From G963668345 sp965206025 (GTDB lineage: Bacteria > Acidobacteriota > Terriglobia > Bryobacterales > UBA6623): a stretch of 64,000 bases of DNA. A model generated the notes under the pieces. It did not search any database, was not told where the DNA came from, and saw only the letters and a program-made list of their open reading frames with translations. The stretch covers positions 1,984,001 through 2,048,000 of the forward strand of contig CBDBIU010000004.1 in NCBI GenBank assembly GCA_965206025.1, in the 5' to 3' direction. The first letter of the stretch is position 1; each line of letters begins with the position of its first letter. Both the position numbers and the translations under genes were made by a program. Positions 10,096 to 18,867 of the stretch are shown here, piece after piece.

Positions 10096-10165
10096 GCCGG
10101 CTTTTCTCACCGCATGGCGAGCTTATCGCGTACTCCAACCGTCAGGTGGTGAGAAAGGTCGGCTC
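10096..10165. repeat. Dispersed inverted-repeat element, short copy 3
   Basis: A reduced copy with both ends but almost no body: GGCCGGCTTTTCTCACCGC on the left and CGTCAGGTGGTGAGAAAGG on the right. It occupies the spacer between the polymerase and the aminotransferase genes. Confidence 0.6.
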
Positions 10166-10225
10166 GCGACAAGCGCACCGGCCCACACCCTCTCGGCGGA
10201 GACGGCGTAGGGGGAGCTTTGTCCC

Positions 10226-11467
10226 ATGAAATACCTGGCGGCCACGGGGGTTTGGCAGCCCCGCAACACAGAGGAGGCGGGACCTCTCGCTCGACGGAAA
10301 CCGCTTTTCGACCGCAAGGTCCCTATCGCGGCTCCGAGGCTCCCTGCGACAGAAGGGTTGCTCGAAGAGTTCCGGAGAGTACTTGAAAGTCCGCAACTCA
10401 CCAATGGCCCCCGGGTAGCTGAGCTCGAAGAGCGCGCGGCCGCGGCGCTCGATGTCCCCCACTGCGTGGCTGTTTCAAGCTGCACGTCGGGGCTCATGCT
10501 GGTGGCGCGCTGTCTCGACCTCGACGGCGAGGTCATTGTTCCGAGCTTTACTTTCTTTGCTACCGCCCACAGCCTTCTCTGGAACGGACTTCAGCCGGTT
10601 CTGGTTGATTGTGAGCCACAGAGTTTCAACATCGATCCGGCTTCCGTCGAACGCGCTCTGACGGATCGAACCGCGGCCATCTTGGCCGTGCATATCTTCG
10701 GGTGTCCGGCCCGCACGGAGGCTTTAGAGAAGATCGCGCGGGATAAGGGACTCCCGCTCATCTTTGACGGGGCGCACGCCTTGGGGGCGCAACGAGCAGG
10801 GCACGGAGTCGCCGTCTGGGGTGATGCAACGGTTTTCAGCCTAACTCCCACAAAGCCTCTCGTGGCAGGCGAAGGGGGCATCATTGCCACCAGGCGCCGG
10901 GATCTCGCCCAACGGCTGCGCCAGGCGCGGAACTACGGAAAGGGGGACCACTTTGATTGCGACCTGCTGGGCCTCAACGCTCGCATGACCGAGCTTCAGG
11001 CCGTGGTCGCCGCCGCCGGATTGCCCGATGTGGAGCAAGGCATCGCGCAGCGTCGCCGATTGGTTGGCATTTACCGAACTTCTTTGGACCCGGTACCGGG
11101 GCTGCGAACACAGACGGTCCCGGATACGGGAGTAAGCAGTTGGAAAGACTTTGCCATCGTGGTTGACCCCCACGAATTCGGTTTCTCGCGAGATCAACTC
11201 GAGCGGCTTCTCAGTTGTGACAATGTCGAAACACGCCGCTACTTCGACCCTCCCCTGCATCGCCAGAAAATCTATCGCCGTTACTACCGGCCCGAGGAAG
11301 ATCCCCTCTCGGTCACCGACCGGGTGAGTTCAAGCGTGCTCTGCCTTCCTCTCCATAGCGGTCTAGCCGAGTCTACCGCGGAGGCCATCGGCGACCGGAT
11401 CGCTTGGTTGCACCGCAATAGCCGTGTCATTGACGTTCGAGAAGCCACCATGGGAGTTCACTTCTAA
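10226..11467 (+). CDS. DegT/DnrJ/EryC1/StrS family sugar aminotransferase
   Basis: A 413-aa PLP-dependent aminotransferase of the family that makes amino sugars from keto-sugar nucleotides. Seen are LLEEFRRVLESPQLTNGP, the cofactor region VAVSSCTSGLMLVARCL, GEVIVPSFTFFATAHSLLW, FDGAHALGAQRAG, and the Schiff-base lysine in FSLTPTKPLVAGEGG. RQARNYGKGDHFDCDLLGLN is the usual substrate-loop signature. It probably supplies an amino sugar to the surrounding polysaccharide pathway. The N-terminal 35 residues, before FDRKVPIAAPRLP, are longer than usual; the real start may be further in. Confidence 0.92.
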   Translation: MKYLAATGVWQPRNTEEAGPLARRKPLFDRKVPIAAPRLPATEGLLEEFRRVLESPQLTNGPRVAELEERAAAALDVPHCVAVSSCTSGLMLVARCLDLDGEVIVPSFTFFATAHSLLWNGLQPVLVDCEPQSFNIDPASVERALTDRTAAILAVHIFGCPARTEALEKIARDKGLPLIFDGAHALGAQRAGHGVAVWGDATVFSLTPTKPLVAGEGGIIATRRRDLAQRLRQARNYGKGDHFDCDLLGLNARMTELQAVVAAAGLPDVEQGIAQRRRLVGIYRTSLDPVPGLRTQTVPDTGVSSWKDFAIVVDPHEFGFSRDQLERLLSCDNVETRRYFDPPLHRQKIYRRYYRPEEDPLSVTDRVSSSVLCLPLHSGLAESTAEAIGDRIAWLHRNSRVIDVREATMGVHF

Positions 11468-11904
11468 CTTATCCTCCCATTGGCGCCACGGCCGGCCACC
11501 CTGCCGGCCAGGATCGGCAACGCTCACTCAGCCTTGGCACTATTTCCGCTTGCCGGTCACGGGCGGCAACGTCTTTTCTTCAAGCAACCTCCGCCGCCTC
11601 GTCAGGGGCAATCCTCGACCCCGTGATACGATAACCGAGGGAAAGCCCGGGAAGGGTCGAAGGTCCGTGGGATCGGTGACATTTTCGGTCGTGGTGGACG
11701 GTTTCAGGTTTGCTCACAGACCCGTCCGGGCGCGAGCCCGTGCCTCTGCTTTCAGCTGCGGAACGACCCGATGTGGGAAAAAATACGAAACAAACCCAAT
11801 TTGCACTCAAGCATAATTATTACAACAACCTAGGAAGAATCTCAAAGGCGAAGAAAAGGAGTATTCCTAGAGCGAAACCACTCTAGCCCGAGCGGAGGTT
11901 GAAC
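11468..11904. other. Non-coding spacer before the GH127-like gene
   Basis: About 440 bp with no supported gene. A GGCCGGCCACCCTGCCGGCC hairpin lies just after the aminotransferase stop, near 11500. The last 130 bp are clearly AT-richer and hold CATAATTATTACAACAACCT near 11812-11830, a plausible promoter area for the following gene, but no confident -35/-10 pair was found. Confidence 0.4.
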
Positions 11905-14583
11905 GTGGAGAGAAGACGTTTTTTATGGTCGGTTGGCGGCCTTCCGGGGCTGCTTTACCTTTCCTGTGGACAAGAAGAAGACATCATCGACGCGACGGCG
12001 GCTTTCCCGGATGATACGCTCGCTGCCTACACGCATCCTCCGTTGGATCTCTCCGATGAGTTCGATGCCGCAACCCTCGGCACGCAGTGGCGCGCAGTGA
12101 GTGTCAATACGCCGCCTGCGGCGATCTGGAGCGTCTCTTGGGGCAAGCGTGCGCCGATTGAGGGTGTGAAGGTATCCCTCGGCGAAGGCCATGTCCGGTT
12201 GACAGGGCGCAATGACCAGACGGGCGGATTGGCCCTCTACGGCACCTACGGGGGCCGCAAGCGGCTGCGGGGACACTGGGCTATGGAGGCTCTGTTGGAG
12301 CTTCCCGATCTCGACTACAGCCAAACGCCTGTCCGGGCGGGCATGACGATCCGGGCCTCGAACGAGAAAGGCTGGGGCGCCTATGTCGAATTGGGCCGCG
12401 TCGCCGGCCAGGGAGTGAACAACAGCTTTCTCTTCCACGAAGGTTCCTACCGCCAGGGCTGGACGGGCAAGGAGGGTATTGAAACCGCGCGCCGAGTATA
12501 TCTGCGGATCGAAAGCGCAGACGAACAGCGGCGGGCCATTCGCTGCGGCATGAAGGCGAACAAAGCGGACGATTGGAGCTGGTCGCCCGTATTGAGATTC
12601 AGCCGGCCGATTCTGTGGCTCGACAACGCGCAGCTCATGAACTTCGACACGCGACACGAGGGTCTCGACACGAAGCCCAAGAATCCGCCGCCGCTCTACA
12701 GTGATCTTTTCGATGAAGAGCGGCTTACCGCCAAGATGAAACCCTCTGGGGAAGAGGTCACGGTCAGCTTTGATTACGCCCGCTTCGAAGGCCAAGTGAT
12801 CTCGCTAAAAGAAGGGGTCGAGTACGTCCGAACCACGGTTCCGAAAGTTGACATGCGATTCCCCGAGGGGGAGCGCTATGAAGCCTTGGTGCCCGATACG
12901 TTTGACATTGAGGAGCGTTCCCGGCTTGCCATTCATGCTTTGACCAGTCTGACCGACCCTAACGCCGACTACGAGATCTACTGGTGGACCGACTCCACCC
13001 GTCGGCCCGCGGTCCTGCACCACGACTGGAATGACAACTTCGGACCCCGGTTCATGGAAGGCACGGCTCTGCTGCGCCTGGTCACCGGCAGCCGGGAGAA
13101 CCGGCACGTGGAGCAGAGATGGCGCGAAGTCCTGTTGCACATGCAAGGCCCCGACGGGGTGATGTACGTCCCCGCGGTGGGCCGGCCCTGGAATTACGAC
13201 ACGGTTTGGGAGGGGATAGGGAATCGCGAAGAGCACTTCATGGTTCCTCACGTGTGCGGCTTCATTTTGAGCGCCATGACCGTTTTCGATTTCCAGGATA
13301 AAACGCCGATCTGGCGCGAAGCCATTGACAAGCTCATCGACGGCCTTTCGGGAATGGTCGTGGACAAGGGATCGTACGCCTATTTCCCCTATCGCGCGGT
13401 CGGGGTGGGGTCGCGGCCGACAGGGCGTGAACCGTTGCCGACTCCCGGCTTGCAGTTCGCGTTCGCCCATGCCGTAGTCATCCAGGCGCTTAGCCAGTAT
13501 CGCCGTGCCGGCGGCTCCGAGACGGCGGTGGAACTCGGCGGGAAGCTCGTTACCTACGTGCGGGATCATGGCGGCTGTTTCGGCCCGCAAGGTGAATGGA
13601 TCGGTTTCCAGCACTTCCCCAGCCACGCGTTTACGCTGCTCGGTCTGCTCGACTTCGCACTGGCCACCGACGATCGAGAGCTGGCGGAATTCTGTGCCAC
13701 GGCCTATGAGCAGGGAAAAACGAAAGCTGTCGATCTGGTGGGCTTTATGCCCGAATTTTATGGGGACCCCGACTACCCCAGCACCGAGCTTTGCGAAGTG
13801 GCCCAAATGATCAGCCTTGCCTGCAAGCTGTCGGAAGCAGGGTTGGGCGATTACTGGCGGGACGCGGACCGCTGGATCCGCAACATGTTTGCCGAAGGCC
13901 AGTGCTTGAGGGTCGATTGGATGTCGAAGTACGCGGATCGCTTCCCCGAGAGAACCCACGCGAACTTCAACGAATCGTCCGACGGCGCCGCCGAAAGGAA
14001 TCTCGGCGCTTTTGGCGGTTGGGTGACCGGGAACGATTTCTGGGAAGGGCGGATGGGTCCCTTTATGCATTGCTGTACAGGCACCTCCGCCTCGGCGCTC
14101 TACGTGATCTGGAACAACATCTTGCGCGAAGAGGACGACAAGGTGCGGGTGAATCTATTGATGAACCGGACCTCGAACTCGCTCGACGTTCTCAGCTACA
14201 TTCCCTACGAGGGGAAAGTCGAATTCAAGATGAAGCAGGGCAAGCGCGTTTCCCTCCGCATTCCCGAGTGGACGGAAAAGCGGAAGGTGAAGTGCCGGGT
14301 GGCTGGTCAGTCGAGAACTTTCCCGTGGCAGGGGCAATACATCGATCTCGGCAAGATCGAGGCCGGGCAAACGGCGACGGTGGAGTTTCCGATTAGGGCG
14401 CGAAAGGCGGAAACAGTCTTGGGCGACAAGCAGTACGAATTGTGGGTCAAGGGCAACACCGTGGTCGACATCAAGCCCGAGGGAAAGATCGCCCCGCTCT
14501 ATCAGCGGGATCACTACTTGGGCGGCTCGGTGCGCTACAAGAAAGTCAACCGTTTCTGCGCCCGCGAGACGATCGATTGGTAG
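11905..14583 (+). CDS. GH127-like beta-L-arabinofuranosidase-type hydrolase with N-terminal lectin-like domain
   Basis: An 892-residue secreted protein. It opens with ERRRFLWSVGGLPG, a Tat-like signal, and a Cys near residue 22. Residues ~50-220 look like a concanavalin-type beta-sandwich (LSDEFDAATLGTQWRAVS, GGLALYGTYGGRKR). The middle is an (alpha/alpha) barrel. The pattern Glu628-x-Cys630 (STELCEVAQ) followed by Cys723-Cys724 (MHCCTGTSAS) matches the Zn-binding Glu-Cys-Cys-Cys set of GH127 (known from HypBA1). A C-terminal beta domain follows. The GTG at 11905 was chosen over TTG 11899 because AGCGGAGG is properly spaced from it. It probably trims an arabinofuranose-type or related glycan, and lies directly after polysaccharide genes. 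Related families GH137/142/146 are alternatives. Confidence 0.75.
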   Translation: MERRRFLWSVGGLPGLLYLSCGQEEDIIDATAAFPDDTLAAYTHPPLDLSDEFDAATLGTQWRAVSVNTPPAAIWSVSWGKRAPIEGVKVSLGEGHVRLTGRNDQTGGLALYGTYGGRKRLRGHWAMEALLELPDLDYSQTPVRAGMTIRASNEKGWGAYVELGRVAGQGVNNSFLFHEGSYRQGWTGKEGIETARRVYLRIESADEQRRAIRCGMKANKADDWSWSPVLRFSRPILWLDNAQLMNFDTRHEGLDTKPKNPPPLYSDLFDEERLTAKMKPSGEEVTVSFDYARFEGQVISLKEGVEYVRTTVPKVDMRFPEGERYEALVPDTFDIEERSRLAIHALTSLTDPNADYEIYWWTDSTRRPAVLHHDWNDNFGPRFMEGTALLRLVTGSRENRHVEQRWREVLLHMQGPDGVMYVPAVGRPWNYDTVWEGIGNREEHFMVPHVCGFILSAMTVFDFQDKTPIWREAIDKLIDGLSGMVVDKGSYAYFPYRAVGVGSRPTGREPLPTPGLQFAFAHAVVIQALSQYRRAGGSETAVELGGKLVTYVRDHGGCFGPQGEWIGFQHFPSHAFTLLGLLDFALATDDRELAEFCATAYEQGKTKAVDLVGFMPEFYGDPDYPSTELCEVAQMISLACKLSEAGLGDYWRDADRWIRNMFAEGQCLRVDWMSKYADRFPERTHANFNESSDGAAERNLGAFGGWVTGNDFWEGRMGPFMHCCTGTSASALYVIWNNILREEDDKVRVNLLMNRTSNSLDVLSYIPYEGKVEFKMKQGKRVSLRIPEWTEKRKVKCRVAGQSRTFPWQGQYIDLGKIEAGQTATVEFPIRARKAETVLGDKQYELWVKGNTVVDIKPEGKIAPLYQRDHYLGGSVRYKKVNRFCARETIDW

Positions 14584-14594
14584 CCGAGGGGCTA

Positions 14595-14881
14595 CCCCCA
14601 ATACTGTCTACTTAGCGACCACGGATGGTCGAATGACTCCCTGGGGTTCCCCGCCCGGTGTCGGTAAGAGTACCGACACGGCAGGTCTGGAGACCTGCGC
14701 CACCAGAGCTGTTGTGCCCTACGCTGGGAGCCGCAAAGTTGGGCTTGGGCGTCTGCTGTTGTGGCGCGGACGCCTACGTCTGCCGCGTCGACACTGGGCG
14801 AGCGCCCGTAGATGAGAAGCGGCGCCATACGGGGAAAGGTTCGTTGGTTCGACAACAGCTTAAGTCGAGACAGTATTGGGG
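14595..14881. mobile_element. 287-bp MITE-like element with 15-bp perfect terminal inverted repeats
   Basis: CCCCCAATACTGTCT at 14595 is repeated in inverted form at the right end, 14867-14881. The trinucleotide CTA flanks both sides (14592-14594 and 14882-14884), a possible 3-bp target duplication of the kind some IS5-family groups make. There is no transposase. The interior holds small hairpins (GTGTCGGTAAGAGTACCGACAC; CAGGTCTGGAGACCTG). The element fills the whole spacer between the GH127-like gene and the ion channel gene, and the channel's stop codon lies in the right CTAG. Confidence 0.65.
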
Positions 14882-15703
14882 CTAGAGTTTCACCCCGCAG
14901 TATTTGCAGTGGACGGCGTCAGCGTCGTGTCCTTCGGCTGAACACGATGGGCAAGCCTGGGTACTGATGGGTATGTTTCTCGCCCGGGCCAACTCGACGG
15001 TCACGATCCCGGTGGGCACGGCTATGATCGAGTAGCCAAGGATCATCAAAGCGCCTGCCAGCGATTGTCCCGGCACGGTCACCGGCGCAATGTTGCCATA
15101 GCCGACCGTAGTCATCGTCACAATCGCCCAGTAGACGCTTTGGGGAATGCTCGTGAAGCCCGCTTCGGGACTTTCGATCAAGTACATCAGCGCCCCGACA
15201 ATAAGGACAATGGTTATCTGAGCCCCCAGAAAGACAGTGATTTTCGCGCGACTCGCCCGCATCGCGGCCATCAGCGCTCTCGCCTCGCGCGAGTAGCGAA
15301 CCAGTTTCAACACGCGAAAAACTCGCAGCAGGCGAAGCGCGCGAATCAGGACTAGAGACTGCGCGCCCGGCGCCAGCAGGCTCAGGTACGTGGGAATGAC
15401 CGCCAACAAGTCAACAAGACCAAAGAAGCTTGTGGCGTATCGCACCGGCCGGTGAACGCTGTAGAGCCGCAAGAAGTACTCCAGCGTAAACAGCGCCGTC
15501 AAACCCCACTCGAGGGCTCGCAACCAAGAGCCGAACTCATCTCGCAGTGACGCAACGCTTTCGAGGGAAACGGCGACGACGCTGATCAGGATGCATACCA
15601 GCAAAGCGACGTCAAAGGCCTTGCCCGCGGGTGTGTCTGCTTCGAAAATGATCTCGTGAAGCCGGGAGCGGAACTGGGCCGACTTCGGGTCGGAATGTCT
15701 CAT
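14882..15703 (-). CDS. Voltage-gated-like potassium channel with C-terminal zinc ribbon
   Basis: A 273-aa six-helix ion channel subunit. S1 to S4 span about residues 28-140; the S4 helix has regularly spaced Arg (LVLIRALRLLRVFRVLKLVR, about 117-136). The pore helix leads to the K+ filter TTVGYG at 198-203, followed by S6 (LAGALMILGYSIIAVPTGIV). After a short linker the protein ends in a zinc-ribbon-like CPSC...CKYC motif. Single-subunit channels of this type form tetramers in the inner membrane. The filter and S4 are clear; gating and the role of the ribbon are unknown. It is convergent with the GH127-like gene. Confidence 0.92.
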   Translation of the reverse strand: MRHSDPKSAQFRSRLHEIIFEADTPAGKAFDVALLVCILISVVAVSLESVASLRDEFGSWLRALEWGLTALFTLEYFLRLYSVHRPVRYATSFFGLVDLLAVIPTYLSLLAPGAQSLVLIRALRLLRVFRVLKLVRYSREARALMAAMRASRAKITVFLGAQITIVLIVGALMYLIESPEAGFTSIPQSVYWAIVTMTTVGYGNIAPVTVPGQSLAGALMILGYSIIAVPTGIVTVELARARNIPISTQACPSCSAEGHDADAVHCKYCGVKL

Positions 15704-15752
15704 GATGCCAGTTTACGAGTTAGCGAAACCGCTCGCAGCAACCCCGCTACCC

Positions 15753-16036
15753 GGCCCGCTTTTCTCGCCGCGTGGCGAGGGGAAGTGCGTGACAGGCCCG
15801 TCAGCCTATGGTATCCGTCGATCGAGTCGTCGCGCGAGGTCGCGACCGGGAAAAGGCCCTTAAAGTGCCCGTCGCGGGAGGACGATGAGTTCTATGAAGT
15901 CCTGAATGGCAAGGTGCGACGCTCGGCGCGCGGAGGTGTAGTTGAACAGTACGTTGAGCACGGCGAGCAAGCGCGACGCGGTAATGGCGGGCCTATGGCG
16001 TGCTTCGACCGTCAGGTGGTGAAAAATGCGGGCTAG
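15753..16036. repeat. Dispersed inverted-repeat element, copy 4 (long form)
   Basis: Left end GGCCCGCTTTTCTCGCCGCG, right end GTCAGGTGGTGAAAAATGCGGGCTAG. The body has the shared GTGCGTGACAGGCCCGTCAG and GAGCACGGCGAGCAAGCGCG blocks plus about 90 bp of unrelated sequence in the middle. It fills the spacer 15704-16057. Confidence 0.75.
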
Positions 16037-16057
16037 GTTTCTCGGAGGGCGTCCAAG

Positions 16058-17253
16058 ATGCTGAATAGATTATCCGGCTCTTCTGGGATTTTAGTGGCTG
16101 GCGGCGGTGAGTGACGGATCCCTCGCCACTGTGAGGCCGACCTCCCGGAGCCTGCTTCGGTGCCATTCAAGGGCTTCGTGACAACTCTACGGCCCCCAAG
16201 GCCGGGCGGCGACTGCGTTGGCCAAAAAGAATTACTGATAAACAAAGGGTTACGAGTAGAGCAAGGCTGCTGGCAGGTAGTCGTACAGTCTCCCGAAGGC
16301 TGTGAAATGCGGATCCACAACTGTCATCCAGTGGCCACACTCAAAGAGATAACTCCCTGTTTATCAGTGTCTTATTCCCTTTACGAGTTGCCCACGACCG
16401 GACTGGCGTGTAGGGTATTTGGGGATTTCTTGGCCGCCTTTTGGGCTCCGATGTGACTGCGGGCGACGTCGGGTCGGCAGGATGGAGGAGCCGGCTACCC
16501 GTTGGCCACCCACTAAAAACCCGGAAGAGCCGATTATCCTTCTCGAACTGGAGTCTTCCGACCGCCTCGATCGCGCTCATCCTGTCGGCCGGCGTATCCA
16601 CCGCCGGGCCGCCCACCAACGCGAGGATGAGCACTGTCGGCACGGTTTGGACGAACTCCGTCGCACTGCCCAGTGGCACAACTGTGCATCCCGGAGACAG
16701 GATCGCTACCGGTCGCCACGCAGTCGCTGTGATCTCGTCGCCTGCCACGGGCCGGGTGGAAGTTCGTCAGAACTCCGAGGTCACGCTCGCGGCGCGCTAT
16801 GTTGCTCTCCATGAAGGTGTTGTGGCGGCTGAAGGCATGACTGTGACACTCGCTGGCCACGAAGTAAAGCCGAAGGGCAACGAAAGCGATCCTTGGTTTG
16901 CGGTGGCCTCTCGCCAGGGTCGGGTTTTGGTCGCCGCTTACCGCGGCGATGTGCTGATCGCGAAGGCGGGGCTCGCCCCGGTACTTGTGCCGGCGGGTTC
17001 GTACGCCGTACCGGCTCCTGCTCCCAAACGCAGAAAGTCCGAGAAGGCGAGAAGCAAGGAAGCGCCCCCGCAGCGCAACCGTGGAGCCGTGGCGGCGGGA
17101 GGCCTGCCCCCGAAAATCGAGGAAGGCTGGACGATCGGTCCGTTGAGCCACGGAACCAGTGTTGCCCTGGTAGCCGGCATCGGTGCCGGCGCGGCCGTGG
17201 GAACCGTTGCCGCCTTTGCCCTCGGCGACCCCTCGCCGAGTCCAAGCCAGTAG
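16058..17253 (+). pseudogene. Secreted FecR-like hypothetical protein gene, interrupted after codon 6 by a MITE
   Basis: The original gene began ATG at 16058 (MLNRLS) and was cut by the 456-bp element at 16076-16531. Removing the element and one copy of the 8-bp duplication GATTATCC rejoins a frame of 243 codons that opens MLNRLSFSNWSLPTASIALI, a good signal peptide. The mature part (GTVWTNSVALPSGTTVHPGD, VISSPATGRVEVRQNSEVTL, VAAEGMTVTLAGHEV) resembles a FecR-like domain, followed by a Lys/Arg-Pro-rich linker and a hydrophobic C-terminal segment (TSVALVAGIGAGAAVGTV). Now the 3' part is fused to an open frame coming out of the element (TTG at 16441), so a product with the wrong N-terminus could be made but would lack the native signal peptide. 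The function is unknown. Confidence 0.8.
16076..16531 (+). mobile_element. ISL3-related MITE, copy 1 (456 bp)
   Basis: Left end GGCTCTTCTGGGATTTTAGT, right end (inverted) GGCTCTTCCGGGTTTTTAGT. The 8-bp duplication GATTATCC is perfect on both sides (16068-16075 and 16532-16539). No transposase. Ends match those of the ISL3-family IS at 25100-26398. It interrupts the gene starting at 16058. Confidence 0.95.
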
Positions 17254-17307
17254 CCGCCGGGGCAGGGCGCCTTCGGCCGCCGCGTCTTTCGCCTCGGTCC
17301 TCCGCGG

Positions 17308-17330
17308 CGGTGGCGAGAAATGCAGGCTAG
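17308..17330. repeat. Dispersed inverted-repeat element, end fragment
   Basis: GCGGTGGCGAGAAATGCAGGCTAG at the junction of two convergent genes matches the right end of the dispersed repeat. Its terminal CTA is the stop codon of the dipeptidase gene on the minus strand. Confidence 0.55.
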
Positions 17331-18577
17331 CTCCGCCCGGCGATCCGTTCGACTTGCCGCATCACGCGCAGGGTGTTGCCGCCGAGGATCTTTTCAACGT
17401 CGGCCTCGGAAAATCCCCGGTCGAGAAGAGCGGAGACGAGATTCGGGGTCTTCGAGATGTCTTCCATGCCTTCGGGCAACTGATCCCGAACGCCGTCGAA
17501 GTCCGAGCCGAGTCCGACGTGATCGACCCCGGCTACCCGCGCCGCGTGTTCGAAATGGTCGATGAGGCGGCTCAGGGGGGGGCGTCCGACGCGGGCGATC
17601 TGTTCGCGGTTGACCTCGCGCAGCGCCGCTTCTTGACGCCGGGCATCGGTCAAGTATTTCCGGCGAATGGCTGCCCGCTTGGACTCGAGGTCCGTCAATT
17701 CATGATCGGGCCGGTCGAACTCATCATCGAGGAACGCATTGTAGTAATTGATGTGAACGACCCCGCCGTTTCGGGCCAGCGCGCGAAGCATCTCGTCGCT
17801 CATGTTGCGCGCATGGCTCGCCAGCGCGCGGCACGAGGAGTGGGAGGCGATGATCGGCGCCGACGAGGCATCGAGCGCATCCTGAAACGTTTGGTCGGAT
17901 ACATGGGAGACATCGACCATCATGCCCAGCCGGTTCATCTCCTGAACGATCTCGCGGCCGAGCGGCGTCAGGCCGTTCGAGACCGCCGCCGCCGAAGAAG
18001 AATCGGCCCAGGGCGTATGTGCGCCGTGGGTCAAGGTCAGATAACGCGCTCCCAGAGTGAACAACGTTCGAAGGGCGGCAAGGTTCGAGTCGATCATGTG
18101 GCCGCCTTCCACTCCCATCAAGACCGCGATCTTGTCCTGCTGCTTGGCCCGAACAATCTCGTCGGCGGATGTAGCCGGAATAAGATCTTCCGGGTGCCGG
18201 GCGACTTGCTCGTTGACGGCGTCGATGATCTCCAGGGCGCGTTTCGACGCTTCCCTCGGTGTTTGACCGGTTGCACTCGTGAAGATGGAAAAGAAAATCC
18301 CGCTGACACCGCCCCGGCGCATGCGAGGGATATCGACTTGCCCATAGTCGTGCAACCGCCCGAGGTCGAACCCCTCGCCGGTGATGCGCATGGGCGTGTC
18401 GCAGTGCAGGTCGATGACAATCGATCGATTGAGGATGGCGGCAACCGGGTCCGGTTCCGCGGCGGACGTCTCTCGGCGTGCACTCTCATCGCCGCCGGGC
18501 GAGCAGCCGACATGGGAAGTCGCCGCTGTCGCCAAGCCTAGTGTGGCGAGGCCCCATTCTCGACGAGTCAAGGTCAT
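17327..18577 (-). CDS. Membrane dipeptidase (renal dipeptidase, peptidase family M19)
   Basis: A 416-aa zinc dipeptidase. Motifs in order are VIDLHCDTPMRI (His and Asp of the binuclear zinc site), MGVEGGHMIDSNLAALRTL (bridging Glu), YLTLTHGAHTPWADS, MVDVSHVSDQTFQDAL (His), PIIASHSSCRALASHARN (His), and HVGLGSDFDGV (Asp). The N-terminus MTLTRREWGLATLGLATAA...GC is a Tat-type lipoprotein signal, which is why the start at 18577 was preferred to an ORF start 54 bp upstream. The enzyme would act outside the cytoplasmic membrane, hydrolysing dipeptides. It is convergent with the interrupted FecR-like gene. Confidence 0.93.
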   Translation of the reverse strand: MTLTRREWGLATLGLATAATSHVGCSPGGDESARRETSAAEPDPVAAILNRSIVIDLHCDTPMRITGEGFDLGRLHDYGQVDIPRMRRGGVSGIFFSIFTSATGQTPREASKRALEIIDAVNEQVARHPEDLIPATSADEIVRAKQQDKIAVLMGVEGGHMIDSNLAALRTLFTLGARYLTLTHGAHTPWADSSSAAAVSNGLTPLGREIVQEMNRLGMMVDVSHVSDQTFQDALDASSAPIIASHSSCRALASHARNMSDEMLRALARNGGVVHINYYNAFLDDEFDRPDHELTDLESKRAAIRRKYLTDARRQEAALREVNREQIARVGRPPLSRLIDHFEHAARVAGVDHVGLGSDFDGVRDQLPEGMEDISKTPNLVSALLDRGFSEADVEKILGGNTLRVMRQVERIAGRS

Positions 18578-18867
18578 CGCTTCGATTGTAGACGGCTTTC
18601 GCCCCCGTGGTGAGCGCGCTAGGTGGATCACTCCCTTACCCGGACAACCAACCGAGCCGCACCCGAAAGGCTGCGGTCAAGGCCACGCACTGCTTACTTT
18701 GTCACTACAGCGAGGTTATTTCGCGAGCTTGACCGCGGCTTCCCAGCCGCGGCTCTGTCCGCTCGTCTCGCGTCAGCCCGCGCTCCATGGAGTTTTTGAC
18801 CGCTTCGCCAGGAACTCACTATGCCGGCCCCGGCGGTCGCGGCGCGAAAACGGGGCGGTTGGGAATC

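Noticed and set aside
12805..14070. 421-codon minus-strand frame opposite the GH127-like gene
   Set aside because: Antisense to a gene with a clear zinc-site signature; composition is that of a reverse-frame shadow.
16160..16456. A 98-codon frame (starting MPFKGFVTTLRPP) present in every MITE copy, as a possible conserved small protein
   Set aside because: It is the same in all copies only because the element's DNA is nearly identical. No ribosome site, no known domain, and the 485-bp copy breaks it with a 2-bp insertion.
17183..18541. 452-codon plus-strand frame opposite the dipeptidase gene
   Set aside because: The minus strand encodes a textbook M19 dipeptidase; the plus frame has no start context or domain.
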